Part shown: positions 42,007-50,573 of the stretch, piece by piece
Layout: each line of letters begins with the position of its first letter
Numbering within the stretch: position 1 is the stretch's first letter
Origin: Gemmatimonadota bacterium
Lineage (GTDB): Bacteria > Latescibacterota > UBA2968 > UBA8231
Direction of reading: 5' to 3'
DNA: 55,059 nucleotides
Assembly (NCBI GenBank): GCA_018673255.1
Contig: JABHDC010000265.1
Span: 1-55,059, forward strand
Position numbers and translations under genes: made by a program
The notes under the pieces: generated by a model
Database searches by the model: none
Seen by the model: only the letters and a program-made list of their open reading frames with translations
What the model was told of the DNA's origin: nothing

Positions 42007-42504
42007 TCAATTGTATTCCGGAATCTCCGAGCGCACTTTGTAAATCAGGTCCTCCAACTTGCGTCCGAGAGTTTCGGCCTCGATTTGTTTCAGCCCGAAA
42101 TACTCGAACAATTCCGGCCGCGACTCAGCTCCGCCCTGCAGGAGCAGATTGTAGGCATCGAGGCGAGTCTGCAGGTACGTATGGAACAAATCGTGCACGT
42201 CTGCAGTGGCCGTCGTCGACGTCAGGTCATCGGTCCGATCGAGGAGACCCTGAATCGTTGGACGAAGCTTCTGTCTTACGATGGGAACGATGAGAGCTGC
42301 CGATACACCGCTCTGCCGGCCGGCGATCACCTGGTTCAATTCGTGATCCATCAGCCGCAGCTCGCCCAGCATCGTGCGCAGAGAGTCCATGTAGGCATGG
42401 GACCGAGACAGTTCCGTCTCCGGTTCCTCGCAGCCGCCAGTGAGCAGCAGGCAGAGGAGCGGGAGGGCGGCGAGCGTCGATAGATTGCGGATCGTGGATT
42501 TCAC
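42007..42504 (-). CDS. Small lipoprotein, helical
   Basis: 165 residues. 'NLSTLAALPLLCLLLTGGC' is a lipoprotein signal peptide with the lipobox T-G-G-C. The mature part is all-helical ('YMDSLRTMLGELRLMDHEL', 'LKQIEAETLGRKLEDLIYKV') and may form a coiled coil. I know no family. Its start overlaps the stop of the MBL-fold gene by ATGA. Confidence 0.7.
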   Translation of the reverse strand: MKSTIRNLSTLAALPLLCLLLTGGCEEPETELSRSHAYMDSLRTMLGELRLMDHELNQVIAGRQSGVSAALIVPIVRQKLRPTIQGLLDRTDDLTSTTATADVHDLFHTYLQTRLDAYNLLLQGGAESRPELFEYFGLKQIEAETLGRKLEDLIYKVRSEIPEYN

Positions 42505-43346
42505 TGGGAACTCAGGCGGATTTCCTCGCCCTGGGTCGCAGCACCGACCCGGACGCGGTGATCGTTGTATCCGGCCACGATGGCGTCGATTTCATCGTCA
42601 GTGCGGTCCGGGTGATGGTGAAACAACAGAACACGACCGACATCTGACTCCTCACCCACTCGCACGGCATCCGCATCCGTTGCGTGACCATCGACCTGAG
42701 GGTCACTGGCCGTGTGGTGGGCGTCGTGGATCAGCAGGTCCACACCATCGGCCAGGTCGAGGGCGGCTTCGAAGTGCTCCGGTTCTGTATAACTCACATC
42801 GGGCAGGTAGGCCAGGCTGCCGCCATCGTTCTCCAGCCTGTAACCCAGGCACGTGACGGCGGCGCCGTGGTGGATCTGGCGGTACCGGACCCGAATTCCA
42901 CCGATCTCAAAGGAACCGTCACTCAGGTCGTGGATCGTCAACTGCGCGCCAATCCCCTCTTCAAAGAAATTCGGGACCGGGCAGTAGGCGCGTTCCATCT
43001 GTTGCAGCAACGAATTGCGCAGCCCTCGACCGTTGCCGGACCCATTACCGGTCTGGCCGTAGACGTGGATGTCGTTGCCGGCCATCAGCATGGGCGTGAA
43101 GAAGGGAAGGCCCTGAATGTGATCCCAGTGGAGGTGGCTCAGCAGGATGTGAGCCTGGCCTTCGCGACTGAAGCCCTCGCCCAGGAGTCGCTGCCCGAGC
43201 CAGTGGAGGCCGATGCCCGCATCCAGGATGACGAGTTCATTTGCCGTGCCTCTCACTTCGACGCACGGCGTGCTGCCTCCGTAACGGCGGGTCGTGGCGC
43301 TGGGATTGGCAACGGAGCCTCGAGTGCCCCACAACTTGACGCGCAA
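42501..43346 (-). CDS. MBL-fold metallo-hydrolase (paralogue 1)
   Basis: 281 residues. 'MRVKLWGTRGSVANPS' and 'GGSTPCVEV' open the fold; the metal motif is SHLHWDHIQG (H-x-H-x-D-H), with later His in 'IHHGAAVTCLGYRL' and 'HDAHHT', then 'LFHHHPDRTDDEID'. Such proteins are related to cAMP phosphodiesterase/RNase Z-like beta-lactamase-fold hydrolases and often act on cyclic nucleotides or lactones. It is adjacent to a second copy 41 bases upstream, a tandem duplication. Confidence 0.85.
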   Translation of the reverse strand: MRVKLWGTRGSVANPSATTRRYGGSTPCVEVRGTANELVILDAGIGLHWLGQRLLGEGFSREGQAHILLSHLHWDHIQGLPFFTPMLMAGNDIHVYGQTGNGSGNGRGLRNSLLQQMERAYCPVPNFFEEGIGAQLTIHDLSDGSFEIGGIRVRYRQIHHGAAVTCLGYRLENDGGSLAYLPDVSYTEPEHFEAALDLADGVDLLIHDAHHTASDPQVDGHATDADAVRVGEESDVGRVLLFHHHPDRTDDEIDAIVAGYNDHRVRVGAATQGEEIRLSSQ

Positions 43347-43387
43347 GTAAGCGTCCTTTGCGGCGATAGGGTGACGGGACGTTCAGA

Positions 43388-44257
43388 CTACAGGGCGACT
43401 TCGAGGCCCTCTCGTGCTACCTGTAGATCAAGTCCCTGGGCAATCGCGGCCGGTCGGTAGCGGTCCAGGATCCGATCGAGGTCATAGTCAGCTCGCCCCG
43501 GGCGGTGGTGGAAGAGCCAGATTCCCTTGGCTCCCACATCGGCAGCCAGTCTCAGGAACTCATCCGGACAGCTGTGGCCCCAGGACGGGTCGTATTCTTC
43601 AGGCAGGAAAAACGTATCACAAACCAGCAAATCTGCACTGTGACCCAGGTCACATGCATTCTGTTTCAACTGCTGGAGCCATGGGCCCTCACCATCTGAA
43701 GCAGGCAGCCCATCGGCATGCAGGATATCGCCTTCGAGATCTGTGTCGCAGATATAGGCGAAGGTGCGCTGCCCCGACACGACTCGGAAGCCGGCGGCGA
43801 CGCCAGGATGATTCAGGCGTCGGCACGTGACCTCGGAATCACCGATTCGGAAAGACTCCCCATCCTCGTGCTCGACAAACTCGAGTTGTGCCTTCACCCG
43901 GTCGAGAGAGAGCTGAGAAAAGGGCTCCTGCTGCTGGCCTGCGAAGATTTCTGCCAGGGTCGGGTCGGCCTGGCGCAATCCATGCACCCGAATCGACACG
44001 TCAGGCAAGTCGAGGGGTTCGAAGTAGGGGAATCCCTGAATATGGTCCCAATGAGTGTGGCTCAGCAGGATATCGATCTGCTCCACACCTCGGGTGATCA
44101 GAGACTTTCCAGCCGCTCGGATTCCGGTGCCGGCATCGATCAGGATCGTCCGCTGACCCGCCTCCACCTCAACGCAGGGGGTGTTGCCCCCGTAACCGGC
44201 GGCATGCTCCTGAGCCACAGGGAAGGAGCCTCGAACTCCCCAGAAAAGGATCTTCAT
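43388..44257 (-). CDS. MBL-fold metallo-hydrolase (paralogue 2)
   Basis: 289 residues starting at MKILFWGVRGSFPV. 'GGNTPCVEVEAGQ', the metal motif SHTHWDHIQGFPYF, 'LNHPGVAAGFRV', 'VCDTFFLPEEYD' and 'LFHHRPGRADYDLDRIL' align throughout with the next gene, so the two are diverged tandem paralogues. It is divergent from lepB. Confidence 0.85.
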   Translation of the reverse strand: MKILFWGVRGSFPVAQEHAAGYGGNTPCVEVEAGQRTILIDAGTGIRAAGKSLITRGVEQIDILLSHTHWDHIQGFPYFEPLDLPDVSIRVHGLRQADPTLAEIFAGQQQEPFSQLSLDRVKAQLEFVEHEDGESFRIGDSEVTCRRLNHPGVAAGFRVVSGQRTFAYICDTDLEGDILHADGLPASDGEGPWLQQLKQNACDLGHSADLLVCDTFFLPEEYDPSWGHSCPDEFLRLAADVGAKGIWLFHHRPGRADYDLDRILDRYRPAAIAQGLDLQVAREGLEVAL

Positions 44258-44400
44258 GGGTGGCGTGGCGTCTGATGAGGGTGATCGTGGGGGGCAGTAT
44301 CTCGCCCGGCGGCGGACCGCCAGCAGCTGCAGGGCGGTGGTCGCCAATGTAGAGAGGATCTCCTGATTTCACAAGCACTTGGGGCCATTCAAGTGCCTCG

Positions 44401-44429
44401 TTTACGGGGGGTTGTGGCTTTCGTATACT
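44401..44429 (+). promoter_or_regulatory. Candidate sigma-70 promoter of the lepB-proteasome cluster
   Basis: TTTACG (44401-44406), 17 bases, TATACT (44424-44429). The -35 matches 4 of 6 and the -10 5 of 6 consensus bases. The lepB start is 44 bases downstream; downstream genes through prcB are closely spaced, so this may drive the whole cluster. Confidence 0.45.
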
Positions 44430-44472
44430 CCGACACAGCAAGTAGAGCCTCTACGAATGGATACAGACTCTG

Positions 44473-45216
44473 ATGGTCTCCAGTTCCGACAGCACTGACA
44501 CGACACCCACCCGTGAGTCCAGTTCAGGCGGTGGTTTCCGCGAGTACGGTACCTCCATCCTCGTCGCCGTGGGTCTGGCCCTGCTCATTCGATCAACCAT
44601 CGTGCAGGCCTTCTATATTCCGTCCGGCTCAATGGAGGACACGCTGTTCGTCGGTGACTACCTGCTGGCCAACAAGTTTGTCTTCGGCGCGCCGATCGAG
44701 ATCCCTCTGGTCGATGCCCCCCTGATGAGGCTGCCAGCCTTCCGCGACCCACGACAGGGCGACATCGTCATCTTCCGCTCTCTCGAAGAGGCGGGCAGAG
44801 ACCTGATCAAGCGTTGTGTTGCCGTCGGCGGTCAGACCGTGGAGGTGCGTGACAAGGTGCTGTATGTCGATGGCCAGGTCCTGCCAGATGCACCGGATGG
44901 CAAGTTTGTCGATCGGGTCATCTATCCGGCCGGTTCGCGGGTTCGTGACAATTTCGGTCCCCTGACGGTGCCGGAGGGCCACTTCTTCATGATGGGTGAC
45001 AACCGAGATCGCAGCCGGGACAGTCGGTATTTTGGCCCCGTGCCTCGGGAGAAGATCAAAGGCAAGGCGATGATCATCTATTGGTCGTCGACCCTTGTGT
45101 CGGGCCCCATCTACCGGTTGCCGCAGATGCTGGCCGACGCGGGGAATTTCGCCTGGAATCTGCCATCTCTCCCATTCCGTACGCGCTACGATCGCCTGGG
45201 AACGATCATCCACTAG
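44473..45216 (+). CDS. lepB: Signal peptidase I
   Basis: 247 residues. One N-terminal membrane helix ('SILVAVGLALLIRSTIVQAF') is followed by the catalytic Ser in YIPSGSMEDTL, the general-base Lys in DLIKRCVAVGG, and the conserved box 'FFMMGDNRDRSRDSRYFG'. It cleaves signal peptides at the outer face of the inner membrane. It precedes the proteasome genes by 25 bases. Confidence 0.95.
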   Translation: MVSSSDSTDTTPTRESSSGGGFREYGTSILVAVGLALLIRSTIVQAFYIPSGSMEDTLFVGDYLLANKFVFGAPIEIPLVDAPLMRLPAFRDPRQGDIVIFRSLEEAGRDLIKRCVAVGGQTVEVRDKVLYVDGQVLPDAPDGKFVDRVIYPAGSRVRDNFGPLTVPEGHFFMMGDNRDRSRDSRYFGPVPREKIKGKAMIIYWSSTLVSGPIYRLPQMLADAGNFAWNLPSLPFRTRYDRLGTIIH

Positions 45217-45241
45217 GCGCACTCATGAGCGAGGACCCACG

Positions 45242-46990
45242 ATGACCGATCGCGAGTTCTTCGAAGCAGGAGACGCGGAGGATCTGCCGCGTGACGCCGA
45301 CCGGTCCGGACATCGCGGCTTCGGTTCGGGTCGCCCGGACGAGACGGATGGGGATCCCCTCGTCCTCGTCGACCAGGTGTTGATGACGGTACCTGAGCGG
45401 GATCCCTCCCGCCCTCTGCTGTATCAGCTGCGCCGCCAGTTGCTCGAGCGCGAGATCACCTTCCAGGAGGCCCGTCGCACCCTCGTCGAACTCGAGGGTA
45501 CCCTTGAGAAGGTCACGGCCCCGGCCAATCGCGTCGGAATCTATCTCGGTTCACCCAGAGATGGCATCGCGAATGTCTTCGTCGGCGGATCGGAATACTA
45601 CGCCAACATCGACGCACGGCTCGATCCGGAGGATCTCCTCGTCGGGGTCCGGGTCCTCATCAACGAAGCCTATGCCGTGGTGGGGACTCTCGGGTATCCG
45701 CCCTCGGGACCGGTGGTCCGCATTGCCGACGTGCTGGACGAAACACGCCTGCGGATCGGCCAGGAGCACGGCTCCAGTGACGCCGTCCTCGAGCGTTCGC
45801 AAGATCTGCGCGACGTCGAACTGAAAGTCGGCGACGAGGTGCGGGCCGATCCGGCGATGAAGGTCGCCATCGAGCGGCTGACCTCCAGCGACAGCAAGGA
45901 GTATTTCCTCGAGGAGATCCCGCCCATGCCCTGGACGCGGATCGGCGGCCAGGAGGAGGCGATACACGCCATTCGCGACACGATCGAGCTGCCGGCCCTG
46001 CATCCGGAGCTGTTCGATCGATTCCAGTATTCGACGCCGAAGGGTTTCCTGCTATATGGGCCGCCGGGGTGCGGCAAGACGCTGATCGGCAAGGCGACGG
46101 CCTTCAGTCTGGTTCAGCATCTGCGGAAAGAGGAAGGTCTCGAAGTGCAGGAGTACTTCATGCACATCAAGGGGCCGGAAATCCTCAACATGTGGCTCGG
46201 CGAGACCGAGCGCATGGTGCGGGAGATCTTCAACCAGGCACGCCGCAAGCGCGACGAGGGCTTCCTGCCCTTCATCTTCATCGACGAGGCCGAATCGATC
46301 CTTGGCACGCGCCGGTCCATGCGATCCCATCACATTGCCAACACCGTGGTCCCCATGTTCTGCACCGAGATGGATGGCATAGAGTCTCTGCAGGACGTGG
46401 TGATCATTCTGGCCTCTAATCGCCACGATCTGATCGATCCGGCGATTCTTCGGCCCGGTCGAATCGATCGGAAGATCAAGGTCGGCCGGCCCGATCAGGC
46501 TTCGTCGGCGCAGATTCTCGGTATCTACCTGTCTGACGACTTGCCCATCGACGCCTCTGCCGTGGCCGAGTTCGGCAGTGCCGCCGCAGCACGCGACGTC
46601 TTCGTGGAACGCACTTCGAAGGCGCTCTTCGCCCGTACCGACGATACCCGTTTTCTCGAGGTATCATTGCGCAGTGGTCGGACGGAGATCCTCTATTTCG
46701 GCGATCTGGTCAGTGGTGCGCTCATCGACAACCTCGTGCAGCGGGCAAAGGAATCGGCGATCAAGCGGGCCATCGCCGACGGTGAGGTGGAAGCTGCCGG
46801 TCTGCGTCTCGATGATCTGCTGGGCGCCGTACACAGCGAATACCGAGAGAACGAGGTCTTTCCACCCTCTGACAGCGTCGCCGACTGGCTGACCCTGCTC
46901 GATTACGACGCGGAGAATGTGGTGCGCGTGGCTCCCGTAACCGCTGATGCTGACCGGGACCAGGCGGCCAGAGCCGGAACAGTCATTTGA
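45242..46990 (+). CDS. mpa: Proteasome-associated AAA+ ATPase (Mpa/ARC)
   Basis: 582 residues forming the hexameric unfoldase that feeds tagged proteins to the 20S core. An N-terminal helical segment ('LLYQLRRQLLEREITFQEA', 'LVELEGTLEKVTAPANRVG') is the coiled coil that captures Pup. Two OB-like parts follow, then the AAA domain: GPPGCGKTLIGKA (about 273), PFIFIDEAESI (about 340), sensor 'ILASNRHDLIDPAILRPGR'. Mycobacterial Mpa ends GQYL, whose Tyr docks into the proteasome; this protein ends AGTVI. Its stop overlaps the dop TTG start. Confidence 0.93.
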   Translation: MTDREFFEAGDAEDLPRDADRSGHRGFGSGRPDETDGDPLVLVDQVLMTVPERDPSRPLLYQLRRQLLEREITFQEARRTLVELEGTLEKVTAPANRVGIYLGSPRDGIANVFVGGSEYYANIDARLDPEDLLVGVRVLINEAYAVVGTLGYPPSGPVVRIADVLDETRLRIGQEHGSSDAVLERSQDLRDVELKVGDEVRADPAMKVAIERLTSSDSKEYFLEEIPPMPWTRIGGQEEAIHAIRDTIELPALHPELFDRFQYSTPKGFLLYGPPGCGKTLIGKATAFSLVQHLRKEEGLEVQEYFMHIKGPEILNMWLGETERMVREIFNQARRKRDEGFLPFIFIDEAESILGTRRSMRSHHIANTVVPMFCTEMDGIESLQDVVIILASNRHDLIDPAILRPGRIDRKIKVGRPDQASSAQILGIYLSDDLPIDASAVAEFGSAAAARDVFVERTSKALFARTDDTRFLEVSLRSGRTEILYFGDLVSGALIDNLVQRAKESAIKRAIADGEVEAAGLRLDDLLGAVHSEYRENEVFPPSDSVADWLTLLDYDAENVVRVAPVTADADRDQAARAGTVI

Positions 46991-48522
46991 CTGGCCGCAT
47001 CTACGGGCTGGAGACCGAATACGGGATCCAGGTCGATGAGATCGATGGTGGCCTGGATGTCGTGGTCGAGTCGATGGAACTCATCCGCTGCTTCCTGCAG
47101 CGAGACTTCGTTGCCCGCTGGGACTATCGTCTCGAGAATGCTCGCCGCGACATGCGCGGATTTGAGGTGGACGAACTTCTCAATGACACGGATGAGACCG
47201 TCCATCTGCAGAAGGACCGTGAGCGGAAGATTCCACTGAGCGAGTTGAAGAGTGATCTCATCATCGCCAATGGCGCCAGGCTGTACAACGACCACACGCA
47301 CCCCGAATACTCGACGCCCGAGTGCCTGAGTCTGCGCGACCTGGTCGCCTTCGATCGGGCAGGTGAGCAGATCCTGCTGCACTGTGCACGTCAGCGCACG
47401 CAACAGCGGGACGGCGGCATCGTGCGTCTCTACAAGAACAACACGGACTTCGACGGCCATTCCTATGGCTGCCATGAGAACTACCTGCTGCCTCGGCAGA
47501 TTCCATTCGACGACGTCATCCAGGCGTTGTTGCCATTTCTGGTGACACGTCAGGTCTTTGCCGGTGCAGGCAAGGTCGGCGTCGAGGCCACCGGAGTGAC
47601 CGATCAAGCCGTATATCAGTTGGCCCAGCGGTCTGATTTCTTTGAGGTGATCGCCAGCGTCGACACGATGACACGTCGGCCACTGGTCAATACACGCGAC
47701 GAGCCCCACGCCGATCCTGCGTACTACCGTCGATTACACATCATCATCGGTGATGCCAACATGTGCGAGTGGGCGACGGCTCTGAAGGTCGGGACCCTGC
47801 GGTTGATCCTGGAAATGCTCGAGACCGGTCAGCTGCCTGGCATCCAGCTGGCCGACCCCATCGGCACCGTGAAGTCAATCTCCCGTGACGCCACCCGCCG
47901 TTGGGAGGTGGAACTGGCCGATGGCTCGCCCTCCACGGCGCTCGAGGTTCAGCGTCGGTATCTGGAGCGAGCCCGATCCCTGGTGGCCGGGCGCGATGAG
48001 GAGACGGACTGGGTGCTGACACAGTGGACACAAGCGCTGGAGGCACTCGCCCTGGATCCGGATCAGTTGATTGGCCGCTGTGACTGGGTGACCAAGAAGT
48101 GGCTGCTGGATGCCTTTGCCGAGGCCGAGGGTCTCGACTGGCAGAAGGATGAGGATCGTGCCTGGTTGCAGAGCCAGGATCTCGAATACCACAACATCGA
48201 TCCTGAAGAGGGACTGTTCCTCCTGCTGGAGGCTGGTGGTGAGCAGGTTGCCCGGCTCACAACCGATACGGATGTCGACCGTGCCCTGGTGCAGCCGCCA
48301 ATCGACACGCGTGCCTGGTTCAGAGGCGGCGCGCTGTCTCGGTTTGGCGACAAGGTGCGGTCGCTGAACTGGGATTCGATCGAGTTCGACGTCGGCGATG
48401 GTCATGTGGCCATCATCGATCTGAAGAGTTGTGTCGATTCAGACCGGGCGGCTATCTTCAACGCCCACCTGGACCGGGCCGGTTCTGTCGAGGAACTGGT
48501 GGCCGCATGCAATGCGGCGTAG
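46987..48522 (+). CDS. dop: Deamidase/depupylase of Pup (Dop)
   Basis: 511 residues from a TTG overlapping the mpa stop (TTGA). The Pup-ligase superfamily N-terminus is 'RIYGLETEYGIQV', then 'ARLYNDHTHPEYSTPECLS' (the Dop type; PafA has G-G-R), 'KNNTDFDGHSYGCHENYLL', 'VFAGAGKVG', 'ADGSPSTALEVQRRYLERA', 'CDWVTKKWLLDAF' and 'LEYHNIDPEEGLF'. The tag gene downstream ends in Glu, so no deamidation is needed and this enzyme probably removes the tag from substrates. Confidence 0.88.
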   Translation: MTGRIYGLETEYGIQVDEIDGGLDVVVESMELIRCFLQRDFVARWDYRLENARRDMRGFEVDELLNDTDETVHLQKDRERKIPLSELKSDLIIANGARLYNDHTHPEYSTPECLSLRDLVAFDRAGEQILLHCARQRTQQRDGGIVRLYKNNTDFDGHSYGCHENYLLPRQIPFDDVIQALLPFLVTRQVFAGAGKVGVEATGVTDQAVYQLAQRSDFFEVIASVDTMTRRPLVNTRDEPHADPAYYRRLHIIIGDANMCEWATALKVGTLRLILEMLETGQLPGIQLADPIGTVKSISRDATRRWEVELADGSPSTALEVQRRYLERARSLVAGRDEETDWVLTQWTQALEALALDPDQLIGRCDWVTKKWLLDAFAEAEGLDWQKDEDRAWLQSQDLEYHNIDPEEGLFLLLEAGGEQVARLTTDTDVDRALVQPPIDTRAWFRGGALSRFGDKVRSLNWDSIEFDVGDGHVAIIDLKSCVDSDRAAIFNAHLDRAGSVEELVAACNAA

Positions 48523-48558
48523 CGGTCTCCAGGACGATCCTTCTCAAAGGGAGAGACC

Positions 48559-48753
48559 ATGAGTCTTGAGTCCGGCATGAGAGATCGCGCGCCCCGGCCG
48601 ACCAAACCACTGGGTGACGGTGATGGCGGCAATGAGGACGAAGGTCCCCGTCGGCCGAAGGTCGAACGGCCCAATACCGATGATCTGCTCCGCCGCATGC
48701 GCAAAGTGGACCCGAATCAGGCTCGCCGTTATCGTCAGCGGACCGGTGAATAG
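48559..48753 (+). CDS. ubact: UBact/Pup-like protein modifier
   Basis: 64 residues, highly charged and disordered in the first half, with an 'RPNTDDLLRRMRKVDPNQA' helix that Mpa should bind and the C-terminus RRYRQRTGE. The ending G-E and the R-Y-R-Q-R motif are those of UBact, the Pup-like modifier described in Nitrospirae and several candidate phyla. The terminal Glu is the residue that PafA joins to substrate lysines. A GGGAGAG site precedes the ATG. It sits between dop and prcB. Confidence 0.92.
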   Translation: MSLESGMRDRAPRPTKPLGDGDGGNEDEGPRRPKVERPNTDDLLRRMRKVDPNQARRYRQRTGE

Positions 48754-48766
48754 AGATCGCTCAGTG

Positions 48767-49558
48767 ATGGCGGAAGGCAACGACTTTCTGCATCTGCTGC
48801 GTCAGCATGGCCACACGCCGCCACCGGCGATGGAGGGTACGGCCGGCTCGATCACCACACCCACCGAGGGCACGACCATTCTAGCAGTCCGGTATCGTGA
48901 CGGTGTGCTGGTGGCTGGTGATCGTCGCGCCACAGCCGGGAACGTCATCGTCTACGATCGTGCGGCCAAAGTGTTGTCCGTCGACGATCGCTCCGTCCTG
49001 GCCCTGTCCGGCTCGCCTGCCAATGCCTACGAGATCGCCCGACTCCTGGAGATTTCCTTCCAGCACTACCGGCGCACTCAACTGCAGGAGTTGAGCCTCG
49101 ATGGTCGTCTGCGAACCCTGTCTCGTCTCTTGCGTGACAATCTACCCATGGCCATGCAGGGCATCGGCGCCGTCGTACCGATCTATGTGACCTTCGAGCA
49201 CCCCAGTGGACGAGGAGAACACGACCCGGGTGGCAAGATCTTCTTCTACGACGTGCTCGGTGCGACCTTTGAATCAGTCGATTTCTGCACGACCGGCTCC
49301 GGCTCGCCGATCATCCGCGGGGCTCTCTACTACCAGAATCGGTGGGAGCAGCCCTTCATCGAGCGCGATGAAGCGGCGACGCTGATCCTCGTCTTGAAGA
49401 TGTTGGAGACGGCAGCCGAATTCGACACGGCGACCGGTGGTTTCAGTGCGACGGCGGCAATCTATCCGCAGGTGATGCGGGTGACGGCAGAAGGTATCTC
49501 GTCGATCGACGAAGCGACCCTGGCCGCCACGTATCGCCTCGCCGAAGTCAGGACATAG
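48767..49558 (+). CDS. prcB: 20S proteasome beta subunit
   Basis: 263 residues from ATG (GTG one codon earlier is possible). A 35-residue propeptide ends ...PTEG, followed by the catalytic Thr (T36) in TTILAVRYRDGVLVAGDRR. The Lys of GDRRAT...AKVL and 'LALSGSPANAYEIARLLE' belong to the beta fold. The stop TAG at 49556 overlaps the TA at which a palindromic element is inserted. Confidence 0.95.
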   Translation: MAEGNDFLHLLRQHGHTPPPAMEGTAGSITTPTEGTTILAVRYRDGVLVAGDRRATAGNVIVYDRAAKVLSVDDRSVLALSGSPANAYEIARLLEISFQHYRRTQLQELSLDGRLRTLSRLLRDNLPMAMQGIGAVVPIYVTFEHPSGRGEHDPGGKIFFYDVLGATFESVDFCTTGSGSPIIRGALYYQNRWEQPFIERDEAATLILVLKMLETAAEFDTATGGFSATAAIYPQVMRVTAEGISSIDEATLAATYRLAEVRT

Positions 49559-49719
49559 TGTCCTGTCGCAGAGATCCGTCGACGTTCGACGCCCGATCCA
49601 TCCCGGTTCGCGGCGTTGCGCTCACTCTGTGTATCCCACCGATACGCATCGCTCGCGCGCCTTGCGAACCGGGCGCCTCGGCCGCCGAACTTTGTCAACT
49701 TATCCCTGCGACAGGACAC
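49558..49719. mobile_element. 162-bp MITE-like element with 14-bp terminal inverted repeats, inserted at TA
   Basis: Perfect terminal inverted repeats GTGTCCTGTCGCAG (49558-49571) and CTGCGACAGGACAC (49706-49719), flanked by TA on both sides (49556-49557 and 49720-49721). Inside are CCCGGTTCGC/GCGAACCGGG (49602-49611, 49664-49673) and GTATC/GATAC (49631-49645), so most of the element can fold into one nested stem. There is no coding capacity. A TA duplication points to an IS630/Tc1-mariner-type transposase acting in trans. Removing the element with one TA leaves ACATAGACGATG: the prcB stop TAG, 3 bases, and the prcA ATG, a normal operon spacing. Confidence 0.8.
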
Positions 49720-49725
49720 TAGACG

Positions 49726-50517
49726 ATGCTGGATGAACCGTATCGCTGGGTCGAGGCAATCCGCAATCGCCGCGAGTATCTGCAGGATCAGCTCGCCGCA
49801 GCCAGTCCCCTGGTGGCCTGTCGCTACGCCGATGGCCTGCTCCTTCTGACCTCGACACCGGGGCCGCGAAAAATCTTCGAGGCTTACAATCAGATCGTGT
49901 TCGCCGGTGTCGGCCATCCAGCCGATATCGAGAAGCTCCGTAAGTCCGTCATCGATATCGCTCACCTGGAAGCATTCAACCTGTCTGCCGGTGATGTGTC
50001 GCTGCAGCGGCTGGTGAACTTCGGTGTGGGTCCGCTCATGAAGACCGCCTTCGACGAGATCTTCCGGTCTCCCTTCATCGCGCGGATCCTCGTGGCAGAA
50101 TTGGATCCGTCCGATGAACGTGAGACCTTCTGCACTGTTGATGCAGACGGCACGTTCGCCGGCGCTGCCGAGGCGGCCGTCATTGCAGGTGTTCCGCACG
50201 TGGCCGAGAGCATCCTGGCTCAATTGCCCACAGGCAGTGCTCCTGCACCACTGAATCAGGCGTTGGCGACGGTATTACGCGCCTGGGGGATCGGTCGACT
50301 CGCAAATGAAGTGGCGGCAGAGGATTCCGCAGACTCTACCGTGGATCCCACGCCCGGCCCGTCGGATGACCAGATCGCGACGGAGATCGATGCCGCCCTC
50401 GAGACCGTTCGCCTCGAGGCAGCAGTTCTGGATCGTACTCTGCCGACGAAGAGCAAGTTCCGGCTGCTGGATGCCGAATCCCTGCAGGCAGCAGTCGATG
50501 TGGTGAAGGCCCCATGA
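49726..50517 (+). CDS. prcA: 20S proteasome alpha subunit
   Basis: 263 residues from ATG 4 bases after the palindromic element. 'EAIRNRREYLQDQLAAASP' is the H0 gate helix, followed by 'LVACRYADGLLLLTSTPGP', 'VFAGVGHPADIEKLRKSVI' and the fold characteristic of PrcA. The C-terminal about 60 residues are acidic and extend past the fold. It forms the outer rings of the 20S particle. Its own ribosome site may now come from the inserted element, as no AGGAG is near. Confidence 0.9.
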   Translation: MLDEPYRWVEAIRNRREYLQDQLAAASPLVACRYADGLLLLTSTPGPRKIFEAYNQIVFAGVGHPADIEKLRKSVIDIAHLEAFNLSAGDVSLQRLVNFGVGPLMKTAFDEIFRSPFIARILVAELDPSDERETFCTVDADGTFAGAAEAAVIAGVPHVAESILAQLPTGSAPAPLNQALATVLRAWGIGRLANEVAAEDSADSTVDPTPGPSDDQIATEIDAALETVRLEAAVLDRTLPTKSKFRLLDAESLQAAVDVVKAP

Positions 50518-50573
50518 CCGCTCTTCAGGCCACGCTGGCCCCCGGACTGTAGTTCGGCCCCAGTCCTGCAACC

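Noticed and set aside
49558..49719. Plain intergenic terminator between prcB and prcA
   Set aside because: Perfect 14-bp ends with TA duplication and a reconstructable empty site fit an insertion better than a native terminator.
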